This document shows, piece by piece, positions 1 to 8,849 of a stretch of 33,322 nucleotides of DNA. A model generated the notes under the pieces. The model searched no databases, was not told the DNA's origin, and worked only from the letters and a program-made list of their open reading frames with translations. The position numbers and the translations under genes were made by a program. The DNA is from Candidatus Limadaptatus stercoripullorum. Its GTDB lineage: Bacteria; Bacillota; Clostridia; Christensenellales; CAG-917. The stretch's first letter is position 1; the number at the start of each line of letters is the position of its first letter. The stretch is taken from contig DVOE01000062.1 of assembly GCA_018713795.1 (NCBI GenBank), forward strand, positions 1 to 33,322, in the 5' to 3' direction.

Positions 1-57
1 GCAAGCGGCGAAATACACTCCTTCGGAGCGTTCTTACATGCACGCACTACGCCTAAA

Positions 58-84
58 GAAAAACGGACCCGTAGGGGTCCGCTG
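58..84 (-). terminator. Rho-independent terminator of the SCIFF/maturase operon
   Basis: Minus strand GCGGACCCCTACGGGTCCGTTTTT: 8-bp GC stem followed by a T-run, just downstream of the maturase stop at 120. Confidence 0.8.
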
Positions 85-119
85 TTTGTTTGGTGGCGCG
101 CCGCTCGCTGTGCGGCGGG

Positions 120-1544
120 TCAGGGCTCGCAGGCGGTGCAGTCGTCGCAGGGGGCGGCGGGTGAAGCGGGAGCGGCGGAGTCGAGGAGGGCGGAGGCGTT
201 CACGGCTATGGCGCATTCCAGGCGCTTTTTGAACAGGCGGCAGCCGTAGGTGTAGGCGCCGTCGATGGAGCCGGTGGCGTGGAAGGAGTTCGCCGCGCAG
301 CCGCCCGCGCACCACAGACGCGCGCCGCAGTCCGCACACTCGGCGCGGGTGAACACATTGGAGGAGCGGAAAGCCTCTCTGATGTCGGGACGGGTGATGC
401 CCGAGGCGAGATCTCCCATCAGGAAATCCTTTTCGCCGACGAATTGATGGCAGGGATAGAGCTCGCCGGTCGGGGTGACCGCGAGATACTCCGAGCCCGA
501 GCCGCAGCCCGAAAGCCGCTTATAAATACACGGTCCGTGTTCAAGATCGAGCATGTAGTGGTAGAACACGAAAGGTGTACCTTTCTTCCTTTCCTCGATC
601 ATGCGCTCGGCGAGGAGCTCGTATTGGCGCATAACGACGGGGAGATCCTCTTCGGTCAGCGCGTAGGGCGAGTCCGGCGGGCAGACGACGGGTTCCATGC
701 TCAGCCTGTCGAAGCCGAGGGAGAGCATGGCGTCGATATCCTTCATGAAATCGGGATTGAGGTGAGTGAAGGTGCCGCGGATATAGTATTCTTTTCCGAT
801 GGCTTTGCGCGCGGCTTGCAGGGCGAGGAATTTGGGGACGATGATGTCGAAGCTCCCGACGCCGCCCACGGTCTTGCGGAAGCGGTCGTTGACTTCCTTT
901 CTGCCGTCGAGGCTCATCACGACATTGTCCATCTCGCGGGAGGTGAAGTCGATGACTTCCTCGTCCACGAGCATACCGTTTGTGGTGAGGGTGAAGCGGA
1001 AGTGCTTGCCCGACTCCTTTTCGCGCTCTCTGCCGTAGGCGACGAGGCGTTTCACCGTCTCCCAATTCATGAGCGGTTCGCCGCCGAAAAAGTCCACTTC
1101 GAGGTTGTGTCTGTCGCCCGACGACTCGATGAGGAAGTCGAGAGCGCGGCAGCCCGTCTCGTAGGACATGAGCGCGCGTTCGCCGTGGTAGCGCCCTTGG
1201 CTCGCGAAGCAGTACTCGCAGTCGAGGTTGCAGGTGTGCGCGACATGGAGGCAGAGCGCTTTGAGGACGCCGGGGCGCTTTGCGGGCGCGACGAGATCGC
1301 TCGAAAATCGCTTCTTTGCAAAAAGTTTGCCGGCGGCTGCCAATTCGTCTATCTCGGCGAGGCACTCGTCCGCTTCGCTCTCCGTCAAACCGTGTTTTTC
1401 GAGCAGCATCGCGGCGAGCTCTTCGCGGGAGGAAGAAGGGTAGAGGTCTATCGCGTCGCGGACGGCCTCGTCCACGACATGTATCGCCCCCGTCTCGCAG
1501 TCGACGGCGAAATACATCCCGGAATTAAAAAAAGTATGGACCAT
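120..1544 (-). CDS. Radical SAM/SPASM thioether cross-link-forming SCIFF peptide maturase
   Basis: CxxxCxxC radical SAM motif (CNLDCEYC), FFGGEPLMNW, C-terminal SPASM-type cysteines (CGSGSEYLAVTPTGELYPCHQF, CADCGARLWCAGGCAANS), adjacent to the SCIFF precursor. Start moved from track 1580 to MVHTFFNSG at 1544. Confidence 0.9.
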   Translation of the reverse strand: MVHTFFNSGMYFAVDCETGAIHVVDEAVRDAIDLYPSSSREELAAMLLEKHGLTESEADECLAEIDELAAAGKLFAKKRFSSDLVAPAKRPGVLKALCLHVAHTCNLDCEYCFASQGRYHGERALMSYETGCRALDFLIESSGDRHNLEVDFFGGEPLMNWETVKRLVAYGREREKESGKHFRFTLTTNGMLVDEEVIDFTSREMDNVVMSLDGRKEVNDRFRKTVGGVGSFDIIVPKFLALQAARKAIGKEYYIRGTFTHLNPDFMKDIDAMLSLGFDRLSMEPVVCPPDSPYALTEEDLPVVMRQYELLAERMIEERKKGTPFVFYHYMLDLEHGPCIYKRLSGCGSGSEYLAVTPTGELYPCHQFVGEKDFLMGDLASGITRPDIREAFRSSNVFTRAECADCGARLWCAGGCAANSFHATGSIDGAYTYGCRLFKKRLECAIAVNASALLDSAAPASPAAPCDDCTACEP

Positions 1545-1598
1545 AATCAAAGCCACCCGAGCACGCTCGGGCGGCTGCAATGTAGGAAGCGGGAGGAA

Positions 1599-1745
1599 TT
1601 ACTTCGCGTTATTCTCGCACTTCTGGTTGGCGACGCCGCAGGAAGTCTTGCAAGCGGACTGGCAGGAGGTCTGGCATTCGCCGCAGCCGCCGTTCAGCTT
1701 GCTCTTTTCAAGGTCGCGGGTGTTCAGGGTGACTATTCTCTTCAT
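1599..1745 (-). CDS. SCIFF (six-cysteine ranthipeptide) precursor peptide, 48 aa
   Basis: Translation MKRIVTLNTRDLEKSKLNGGCGECQTSCQSACKTSCGVANQKCENNAK; six Cys at 21,24,28,32,36,43; SD AAGGAG upstream; directly upstream of the maturase. Not in the ORF track (<60 aa). Confidence 0.95.
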   Translation of the reverse strand: MKRIVTLNTRDLEKSKLNGGCGECQTSCQSACKTSCGVANQKCENNAK

Positions 1746-1772
1746 GGCTGAGCTCCTTATAGCTTTTTTAAG

Positions 1773-1801
1773 ATTATATAACGCGCGCGCGGATTTGTCA
1801 A
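1773..1801 (-). promoter_or_regulatory. Sigma-A-type promoter for the SCIFF operon
   Basis: Minus strand TTGACA-N17-TATAAT (-35 at 1796-1801, -10 at 1773-1778) upstream of the SCIFF ATG. Confidence 0.85.
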
Positions 1802-3231
1802 CGGGCGAGGGCGTCTCCCGCCGCCGCGACGGCTATCCTGCCTTCTGGTATCGCTCCGCTGTCCGAGACGAGGAACGCGCCCGCTTTTGCCGCTTCCGAA
1901 AGATAATCGGCAGCCTGCTCCGTTACGCGCTCGCCGCGCACGAGGACGGGCACACCCGGGGGATAGAGATAGACGCTCTCGGCGCATATCTTTCCCACCG
2001 CCGCGGATATCTCCTCCCACGCCTCGGGCGTGTCCTGCGGAAGAGAAAAGATCTCGGCGGGATCCGGCAGCGCGAGGACTCGCCGTCTCCCCGCCGAAAG
2101 ACCGCGATCCGCCTCCTTGACGGCATTGGCGAGCCGCGCGAGCGAGAGGGCGTCGTCGCCCGCCGAAGCGAGCATCAGCACGCCGCAGGGCGAGGCGTAC
2201 TCCGCCTCTATCCCGAACTTGTCTCTGAGTAGTTCCGAGACGCCGTAACCGTTCAAAGAGCATGATGAACAGTCGATGTAGATCTTTGAAGTGTCTCTTT
2301 TGAAATTTACGCCGCTCGCCGTCAGGCTGTCGCCGAGTACTTTGAGACGCTTTGTATCCGCCGTTTCGCGGTAGAACGCGTCGAGCCCGGCGAGCAGGGG
2401 ACGGAAGAGATCTTCGCCCATATCTTCTGCCGCGAGGAAAAATTTGTCCGCCGCCGCCATGAGGATGTAGGAGGGGCTGCTGCTCACAAAAAGGGACATT
2501 GCGCGCGCGATCCCCGTGAGATCGGGGCGGTCGGTGTGGACGGTGAGGAGAGCCGTCTGCGTGAGCACGGGCAGGGTCTTGTGAAGCCCGCATATGACGA
2601 CATCTGCGCCCGCGCGTCCCGCGCTCTCCGGGAAGGCGGAGGAAAGGGCGAAATGCGCTCCGTGCGACTCGTCGACAATGAGGATACTACCGTTAGAGTG
2701 CACGATCCTCGCCGCTTCGCGTATATCCGTCGTCACGCCCTCGTAGGTCGGAGAAGTGAGAAAAACGGCGTCGTAGTTCCGCTTTGACAAAGCTTTTTTG
2801 AGCTCTTCGGGCAGCACTCCGCCGAGCAGTCCGGTCTCAGGGTCGGAGGGCTGGGGGAGATAGTCCGCCCGCGCGCCCAAAAGCTCCGCCGCGCCCGCAG
2901 CAGAGCGGTGACAGCCGCGCCCGATGAGCACGCTGCCGCCACGCCCCACGCAGGCGTAAAACGCCGCGAGCACCGCGCCCGTGCCGCCGTTGACGGAGAG
3001 GAAAGCGCGCTTCGCGCCGTACAGCCTCGCCGCGCGCTCCAAAGTGCGGGACAGCACGCCCGAAGGGGCGTGAAGGTCGTCCGCGCCCGCTATCTCGGTG
3101 ATATCGAGTTCGCCGCCGAGCTCCCTGAGCCATGGAAAAGCGCGGGTGTTGCGCTTGTGTCCCGGCATATGCATGGGGAGGGCGCCGTCCGTCAGCTCCT
3201 TTATCCTGCCGATGAGAGAATTGTCGTCCAT
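1798..3231 (-). CDS. Orn/Lys/Arg decarboxylase family PLP enzyme
   Basis: LPMHMPGHKRNTRAFPWL N-terminus, VDESHGAHFA, GLHKTLPVLTQTALL PLP-lysine region; 477 aa. Confidence 0.9.
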   Translation of the reverse strand: MDDNSLIGRIKELTDGALPMHMPGHKRNTRAFPWLRELGGELDITEIAGADDLHAPSGVLSRTLERAARLYGAKRAFLSVNGGTGAVLAAFYACVGRGGSVLIGRGCHRSAAGAAELLGARADYLPQPSDPETGLLGGVLPEELKKALSKRNYDAVFLTSPTYEGVTTDIREAARIVHSNGSILIVDESHGAHFALSSAFPESAGRAGADVVICGLHKTLPVLTQTALLTVHTDRPDLTGIARAMSLFVSSSPSYILMAAADKFFLAAEDMGEDLFRPLLAGLDAFYRETADTKRLKVLGDSLTASGVNFKRDTSKIYIDCSSCSLNGYGVSELLRDKFGIEAEYASPCGVLMLASAGDDALSLARLANAVKEADRGLSAGRRRVLALPDPAEIFSLPQDTPEAWEEISAAVGKICAESVYLYPPGVPVLVRGERVTEQAADYLSEAAKAGAFLVSDSGAIPEGRIAVAAAGDALAR

Positions 3232-3237
3232 ACGGCG

Positions 3238-3266
3238 ATTATACTACCGCCCGGACAAAAACTCAA
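3238..3266 (-). promoter_or_regulatory. Sigma-A-type promoter for the decarboxylase gene
   Basis: Minus strand TTGAGT-N18-TATAAT with the -10 box at 3238-3243, 6 nt from the ATG. Confidence 0.6.
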
Positions 3267-3278
3267 CAGACGGCGATA

Positions 3279-3307
3279 TTGACAGTGGGCGGCGGGGTTG
3301 GTAGTAT
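3279..3307 (+). promoter_or_regulatory. Sigma-A-type promoter for the yjbQ-like gene
   Basis: TTGACA-N17-TAGTAT upstream of SD AAGGAG and ATG 3327. Confidence 0.75.
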
Positions 3308-3326
3308 TTAAGAAAAGGAGACGACC

Positions 3327-3743
3327 ATGAAAAGCTTCAGAAGAGAACTTTATTTCAACCTTCCCACCCGCAGGGGCTTCCGTAACATTACCCCCGAGGT
3401 GGAGCGCGCGCTCGCCGAGTCGGGCATCAAAGAGGGGCTGGTGCTCGTCAATGCCATGAACATCACGGCAAGCGTCTTCATCAACGACGACGAGAGCGGA
3501 CTGCACTCCGATTTTGAGAGGTGGCTTGAAAAGCTCGCGCCCGAAAAGCCGTACTCGCAGTACGCCCACAACGGCTTCGAGGATAACGCCGACGCCCATC
3601 TCAAGCGCACGATAATGGGGCGCGAAGTGGTGGTCGCGGTCACGGACGGCAAACTCGATTTCGGCACCTGGGAGCAGATCTTCTACGGCGAATTCGACGG
3701 CAAACGCAACAAGCGCGTGCTGATCAAGATAATCGGCGAATGA
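3327..3743 (+). CDS. YjbQ/UPF0047 family protein (secondary thiamine-phosphate synthase-like)
   Basis: 138 aa; [85 protein letters not shown] are hallmark blocks. Confidence 0.93.
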   Translation: MKSFRRELYFNLPTRRGFRNITPEVERALAESGIKEGLVLVNAMNITASVFINDDESGLHSDFERWLEKLAPEKPYSQYAHNGFEDNADAHLKRTIMGREVVVAVTDGKLDFGTWEQIFYGEFDGKRNKRVLIKIIGE

Positions 3744-3765
3744 CCCCAAACAAATGTTTACAAAT

Positions 3766-3794
3766 TAAAAACGGCGTGTGAACGCCGTTTTTTT
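3766..3794. terminator. Bidirectional terminator between convergent genes
   Basis: AAAAACGGCGTGTGAACGCCGTTTTTTTT. Confidence 0.88.
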
Positions 3795-3824
3795 TGTTGT
3801 ATTTCTCGGGAAGCCGTTTCTTGG

Positions 3825-4898
3825 TCAAACGGAGAAAGCGATCTCTTCCGCGCCGATTTCATCGTCCGGGACGAGGGCGACTTTCATGACTCCGTCCGCC
3901 TTTTCGGCGAACAGGCGGTAAGCCTCGTCCGCCCGCGAGAGGGGGAAGGTGTGGGTGATGAGCGGGGAGACATCGAGCTTCCCGTCCGCGATGAGCGAGA
4001 GGATCTCGCCGCACTTGTTGCCGTCCACGCCGCCCGTCTTGAACACCAGATTTTTGCCGTACATATCGGGGAGGGGGAGGGTCTGCGCCTCGTCGTAGAG
4101 CGCGATGACGGCGACGGTAGCCGCGGGACGGGCGTACTGCCACGCCGCGCGGAAAGTTTCGGGAGTGCCGGCCGCCTCTATGACGCTGTCCGCGCCGCCG
4201 TGCGGGCAGAGCGCCGCGATCGTGGCGGGGAGTTCTTCGGGCGGGACGGCGGTGACGCCGGGAAAATGCTTTTTCACAAAGCGCAGCCGCGCGGGATCGA
4301 TGTCGGTGACGATGATGTGGCGGGGAGAGCGCAGCGCCGCGCACGCGACCGCGCAGCAGCCCGTCGGACCCGCGCCTATGACGAGCACGGTCGAACCCGC
4401 CTCTATGTCCGCGATGTCCGCCGCCCACATGCCCGTGGCGAGGATATCGCCGGTGAGCAGAGCGGCTTTGTCGTCCACGCCGTCCGGGATGCGGGTGAGA
4501 CCGGTGTCGGCGTGGGGGATGCGGGCATAGCCCGCCTGCAACCCGTCTATGCGGCAGCCGAGCGCCCAGCCGCCGTCAGGGAGAGTACAGTTGTTGACGC
4601 TGCCTCGGCGGCAGAAAAAACATTCGCCGCAAAAGGTCTCCACGCCTATCGCGACGCGGTCGCCGGGGCGCACGCCGCGGACTGCGGAGCCGACTTCTTC
4701 GACCACGCCCACAGCCTCGTGCCCGACGACTATGCCGGGGACGGCGCGGGGCACGGAGCCGTGCATTATGTGCAGGTCGCTGGTGCAGATCGAAGCCAGA
4801 GTTATGCGGACGACGGCGTCGCCGTCCTCAACGACGGAGGGACGGGGACGGCGGGTCAGAAGGAATTTGTCTTTTCGGGAATAGACGCAGGCGAGCAT
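3825..4898 (-). CDS. Zinc-dependent alcohol dehydrogenase (MDR family)
   Basis: GHEAVGVVEEVGSAVRGVRPGDRV, structural Zn CGECFFCRRGSVNNC, VLVIGAGPTGCCAVACA. Confidence 0.92.
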   Translation of the reverse strand: MLACVYSRKDKFLLTRRPRPSVVEDGDAVVRITLASICTSDLHIMHGSVPRAVPGIVVGHEAVGVVEEVGSAVRGVRPGDRVAIGVETFCGECFFCRRGSVNNCTLPDGGWALGCRIDGLQAGYARIPHADTGLTRIPDGVDDKAALLTGDILATGMWAADIADIEAGSTVLVIGAGPTGCCAVACAALRSPRHIIVTDIDPARLRFVKKHFPGVTAVPPEELPATIAALCPHGGADSVIEAAGTPETFRAAWQYARPAATVAVIALYDEAQTLPLPDMYGKNLVFKTGGVDGNKCGEILSLIADGKLDVSPLITHTFPLSRADEAYRLFAEKADGVMKVALVPDDEIGAEEIAFSV

Positions 4899-4903
4899 AT
4901 ATA

Positions 4904-6034
4904 TCAGCCGTCGCTGCGCAGCGGCGCGAAGCCGTAGCCGTTGACCTCGCGCGCCTTGGTGATATAGATGAACGCGGAGGGATCGTGGCGCTGGATTATG
5001 CGTTTGACCTCGTTGATCTGCTTTTTGCGGACGACGCAGACCAGCACTTTGTGTTCCTTGCCGGTGTAGTAGCCTATGCCGTCGGTGATGGTGACGCCAC
5101 GGTGGAGGGTGCCGGTGATCTCGGCGGCGATCTCGTTATGTTTGTCGGAGATGACATTGAACACGATGGACGCCTGGAAGCCGGATTGGATGACATCCGC
5201 CACCTGCGAGGTGGTGACCAGCGACAGGAAGGAGTAGAGTATGGGAGAGAGCACGGCGGTGATGACCGCGTTGGTGCCCTGGCTGTAGTCCAGACCGATG
5301 AAACCGAGACCGCCCGAGGCGATGACGATGACGCAGTCGCACATGAAGATCAGCCAGTGCACGCTGGAGATGGGGTTCTTGGCGTAGATGAGTTTGCCTA
5401 TGATATCCGTGCCGCCGCGGGAGGCGTTGAAGCGCAGCATGAGACCCAGGCTGAGACCGGATATCGCGCCGCCCGCGAGCGAGGCGAGCAGCATATAACC
5501 GCTCTCGTAGTCGCCCGCCTTGTAGACGGGGAAGCCCTCGATGACATCGAACACCGCCATGAACACCGAGTGGACCGCGACGCAGTAGAGGGTGTCGAAG
5601 GTGAACTTCTTGTCGAGCAGCAGGAACGCCGCGATGAGCAGAGGTATGTTGAGCACCAGACCTGTGACGGCGGGGCTGAACACGGTGTCCGCAAGATGCT
5701 GATCGAAGGGGAGCACGGCGTTGTAGATGAGCGACGAAACGCCGTTCAGCCCGCCGGGGGCGAAGGCGTTGGGGACTATGAACACATAGTCCGCTATCGC
5801 CCACACGAAGGACATGGCGGCAAGGAATAGATAGAACTTGCACGCCTTGAAGAATTTGCGTTTAACGGAGAGCGGCGCCTCGGCGGCGGCGCTTGCTTCG
5901 CCGCTCGCGCCCGAGCTCGCAGCGTCGTTCGCGGCGGGCGCGGGGTCGTCGGAGCCGTAGGGCGAAATGTCGCCCGCGACCGCGGTATTCTCCTCTGAGG
6001 GGAGAGCGGAACTTTCTTTTGTCTCGTCCTGCAT
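4904..6034 (-). CDS. YitT family membrane protein (DUF161/DUF2179)
   Basis: FVWAIADYVFIVPNAFAPGGLNGVSSLIYN, SRGGTDIIGKLI, C-terminal HRGVTITDGIGYYTGKEHKVLVCVVRKKQINEVKRII. Start at internal ATG 6034 preferred (SD GAGGTGA); track starts at 6043. Confidence 0.9.
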   Translation of the reverse strand: MQDETKESSALPSEENTAVAGDISPYGSDDPAPAANDAASSGASGEASAAAEAPLSVKRKFFKACKFYLFLAAMSFVWAIADYVFIVPNAFAPGGLNGVSSLIYNAVLPFDQHLADTVFSPAVTGLVLNIPLLIAAFLLLDKKFTFDTLYCVAVHSVFMAVFDVIEGFPVYKAGDYESGYMLLASLAGGAISGLSLGLMLRFNASRGGTDIIGKLIYAKNPISSVHWLIFMCDCVIVIASGGLGFIGLDYSQGTNAVITAVLSPILYSFLSLVTTSQVADVIQSGFQASIVFNVISDKHNEIAAEITGTLHRGVTITDGIGYYTGKEHKVLVCVVRKKQINEVKRIIQRHDPSAFIYITKAREVNGYGFAPLRSDG

Positions 6035-6076
6035 ATGAGTCACCTCGGGGGCGTCACCGCCCGCGAAAAGCTTGGG

Positions 6077-8599
6077 TCACTTGTTCTTTTCGGCTTTGGC
6101 GGCTGCCTTTCTCGCCTTTTTGGAGAGCATCGCCGGCTTGGGGCTGTAGGCGTCCATGCTCTTGTCGCGCTTGAAGCCCTTGATAAAGCGGCGGAAGCTG
6201 CCCTTGACGCCGTTGCACATCTCGGCGAGCGCCTCGACGGAAGCCGTGGAGATCATCCCGCCCGTGAAGCCCATGAAGGACCTGAGCGGCATATCCTGCG
6301 CCGAGCGGACGATCATGTCGCCGTTCTCGGAGAAGCCCGCCACCATCTTCGCGCCGCCGACTATCAGCGAGTTCATGAACTTGCCGACGGGAGAGGCGAC
6401 GAGAGAGGAGAGGCAGGAGTTGCGGTCGAATTCGCCCTTGGCGTACGGTGTGTTCTCGACGATGGAAGTGCCGATGAGCGCCGCGAACTGTTCGACGGGC
6501 ACGGAATGCTGTTTGTTTTCGCCGCCGGCTGCGATCTCGTAGTAGGCGGGCGCGCACTCGCGGTAGTCGGGGATGGGCGCGTCGGGAGCCGACGAACGCA
6601 CGGTCACCGTGGCGGAGAGGCGGATGTCCGCGGAGGAGGCGCCGACCAGGATGTCGAATTCACCGCTCTCCACATGCCAATCGGAGATGAGGACATTGTA
6701 GTAAGCGAACGCCCGCTTGCCGAGGGTGAGAGTGACGGTGGTCTCCTCGCCCGCTTTCAGGAACACCTTCTTGAACGCGCGCAGTTCTTTCTTCGGACGG
6801 AAGACGGAGGAGACGCGGTCGGAGACATAGAGCTCGGCGACTTCCGCGCCGTCGCGGCTGCCGGTGTTTTTGACTTTGAAGGAAACTTCGAGGGTGTCGT
6901 CCTCGTCGATGTCCGTCGCGGACAGCTTGAGGTCGGAGTACTCGAAAGAGGTGTAGCTGAGCCCGTAGCCGAAGGGGTAGCGCACCGGCTTATCCGCGGT
7001 GTCGAAGTAGCGGTAGCCGACGAAAACGCTCTCGCGGTACTGCACATTGCGCGGTCCCTGCGGGAAATAATGCGAGGAGATGTTGTCGCTCTCGCGGAGG
7101 GGGAAGGTCTCGGCGAGTTTGCCGGAGGGGTTGACCTTGCCGAAGATGATATCGCGCGTCGCGAGCCCCACCGCCTGACCGCCGAGGTACATGTTGAGTA
7201 TGGCGCGGGAGACGGGCTCCACGCGGTCGAGCTGCACGGGCGAGCCGCAGGAGAGCACGGTCACGATGTTGGGATTGACCTTCGCGATCTCCTCGGCGAG
7301 TATGACATGACCGTCGGGCATGTCGATATGCCTGCGGTCGAAACCTTCGGATTCGTACTTTGGAGTGAGTCCGATGAAGAGCAGGACGACATCCGCGTCT
7401 TTCGCCGCTTCCGCCGCCTTCTTGACCAGGTGCGCGCTGTAACCGTCGCCGCGGAACTTGTAGCCGGGAGCGTAGACATAGGGGATGTTCTCCTCGTCGA
7501 GCGCGTTGAGGAAAGAGGTGACGCGGGTGGGGTTGATGTTGCTCGAACCCGACCCCTGATAGCGCGGCTTTTCGGCGAGCGCGCCTATGACGGCGATCTT
7601 CGCGTCTTTGGAGACGGGCAGCGTTCCGTCCTCGTTTTTGAGCAGCACCGCGCTCTCGGAAGCTATCTTCGCGGCAAGCGCGTGATGCTCCTCAAACTTG
7701 GGATCCGCGCCCTCGACCTCGTTCGCCTTGCATTCAAAAGCGAACTTTATGAGACGCAAAACGACTCTGTCAAGTTCCTCTTCGGAGATGACGCCGTCCT
7801 TGACCGCCTTGACGATGACTTTGTCGTTGGCGCCCCTGTTGCCGGGCATCTCGAGGTCCATGCCCGCTCTTATGCCTTCCAGCCTGTCGTTGACCGCGCC
7901 CCAGTCGCTGACCACGATGCCTTCAAATCCCCACTCGTCGCGGAGGATGTCGGTGAGCATTCGCTTGTTGTCGGAGAGGTAGGTGCCGTTCAGGCGGTTG
8001 TAGGAGCACATGACCTGCGCGGGCTGCGTTTCCTTGACCACCTGTTCGAAGGCGGGAAGATATATCTCGCGGAGCGCGCGCTCGTCGACGATGGTGTCGA
8101 TGCACATGCGCAGGTGCTCCTGATTGTTGGCGCAGAAATGTTTGAGCGACGCGCCGACCCCGAGGCTCTTAGCGCCGCGCACCCACGCGCTGCCCATGGT
8201 GCCCGCGACCAGCGGATCTTCGGAGAAGTACTCGAAGTTCCTGCCGCAGAGCGGACTGCGCTTGATGTTGACGCCGGGGCCGAGCACGGTGGTGATCTTC
8301 TGAGCGCGCGCCTCTTCGGCGATGGCGCGCCCTTCGGCTTCGGCGAGGGAGGGATCCCAGGAGCTTGCGGTCGTCACCGCGGGAGGGAAGCAGGTCGCGG
8401 GATGGGCGGGGGACATGATGTTGGTGCCCACGCTCTCCTGCTCGTGACGCACTCCGTGAGGACCGTCCGTCATGAGCACGGACGGGATCCCGACGCGGTC
8501 GACGGGAGCCGTCTTCCAGAAGGTGAGACCCGAGCAAAGGGACGCTTTTTCTTCGAGGGTGAGACTTGCGAGGATCGCTTGGTAATCGACTTGGTTCAT
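6077..8599 (-). CDS. Glycoside hydrolase family 3 (beta-glucosidase-like)
   Basis: LTLEEKASLCSG, LMTDGPHGVRHE, FEGIVVSDWGAVND nucleophile region, C-terminal fibronectin-like domain. Start MNQVDYQAIL at 8599 behind SD GGGAGG; track starts at 8626. Confidence 0.95.
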   Translation of the reverse strand: MNQVDYQAILASLTLEEKASLCSGLTFWKTAPVDRVGIPSVLMTDGPHGVRHEQESVGTNIMSPAHPATCFPPAVTTASSWDPSLAEAEGRAIAEEARAQKITTVLGPGVNIKRSPLCGRNFEYFSEDPLVAGTMGSAWVRGAKSLGVGASLKHFCANNQEHLRMCIDTIVDERALREIYLPAFEQVVKETQPAQVMCSYNRLNGTYLSDNKRMLTDILRDEWGFEGIVVSDWGAVNDRLEGIRAGMDLEMPGNRGANDKVIVKAVKDGVISEEELDRVVLRLIKFAFECKANEVEGADPKFEEHHALAAKIASESAVLLKNEDGTLPVSKDAKIAVIGALAEKPRYQGSGSSNINPTRVTSFLNALDEENIPYVYAPGYKFRGDGYSAHLVKKAAEAAKDADVVLLFIGLTPKYESEGFDRRHIDMPDGHVILAEEIAKVNPNIVTVLSCGSPVQLDRVEPVSRAILNMYLGGQAVGLATRDIIFGKVNPSGKLAETFPLRESDNISSHYFPQGPRNVQYRESVFVGYRYFDTADKPVRYPFGYGLSYTSFEYSDLKLSATDIDEDDTLEVSFKVKNTGSRDGAEVAELYVSDRVSSVFRPKKELRAFKKVFLKAGEETTVTLTLGKRAFAYYNVLISDWHVESGEFDILVGASSADIRLSATVTVRSSAPDAPIPDYRECAPAYYEIAAGGENKQHSVPVEQFAALIGTSIVENTPYAKGEFDRNSCLSSLVASPVGKFMNSLIVGGAKMVAGFSENGDMIVRSAQDMPLRSFMGFTGGMISTASVEALAEMCNGVKGSFRRFIKGFKRDKSMDAYSPKPAMLSKKARKAAAKAEKNK

Positions 8600-8785
8600 G
8601 GTACCTCCCTGCGCGCGACGGCGCACTGCAGGCGCGCGATATGTGCGAGCGCGCGTACATACACCACTATGTTACCACTCTTTACGGGCGGAATCAACAG
8701 CTTGAAGCATAATTTCGTGCGCGAAGCGTCGCTTGCGGGGAGAAAAAGGGGAGGGCGGATCGAAAACCGTTATCCACTCCGCCGC

Positions 8786-8816
8786 AAAAAAACGCCCCCG
8801 CTCGGATGCGGGGGCG
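8786..8816 (-). terminator. Terminator downstream of the sigma/membrane-protein operon
   Basis: Minus strand CGCCCCCGC-ATCCGA-GCGGGGGCGTTTTTTT. Confidence 0.88.
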
Positions 8817-8849
8817 CCGGGTATGCCTATCTGTGCGCGGGAGCGGGGA

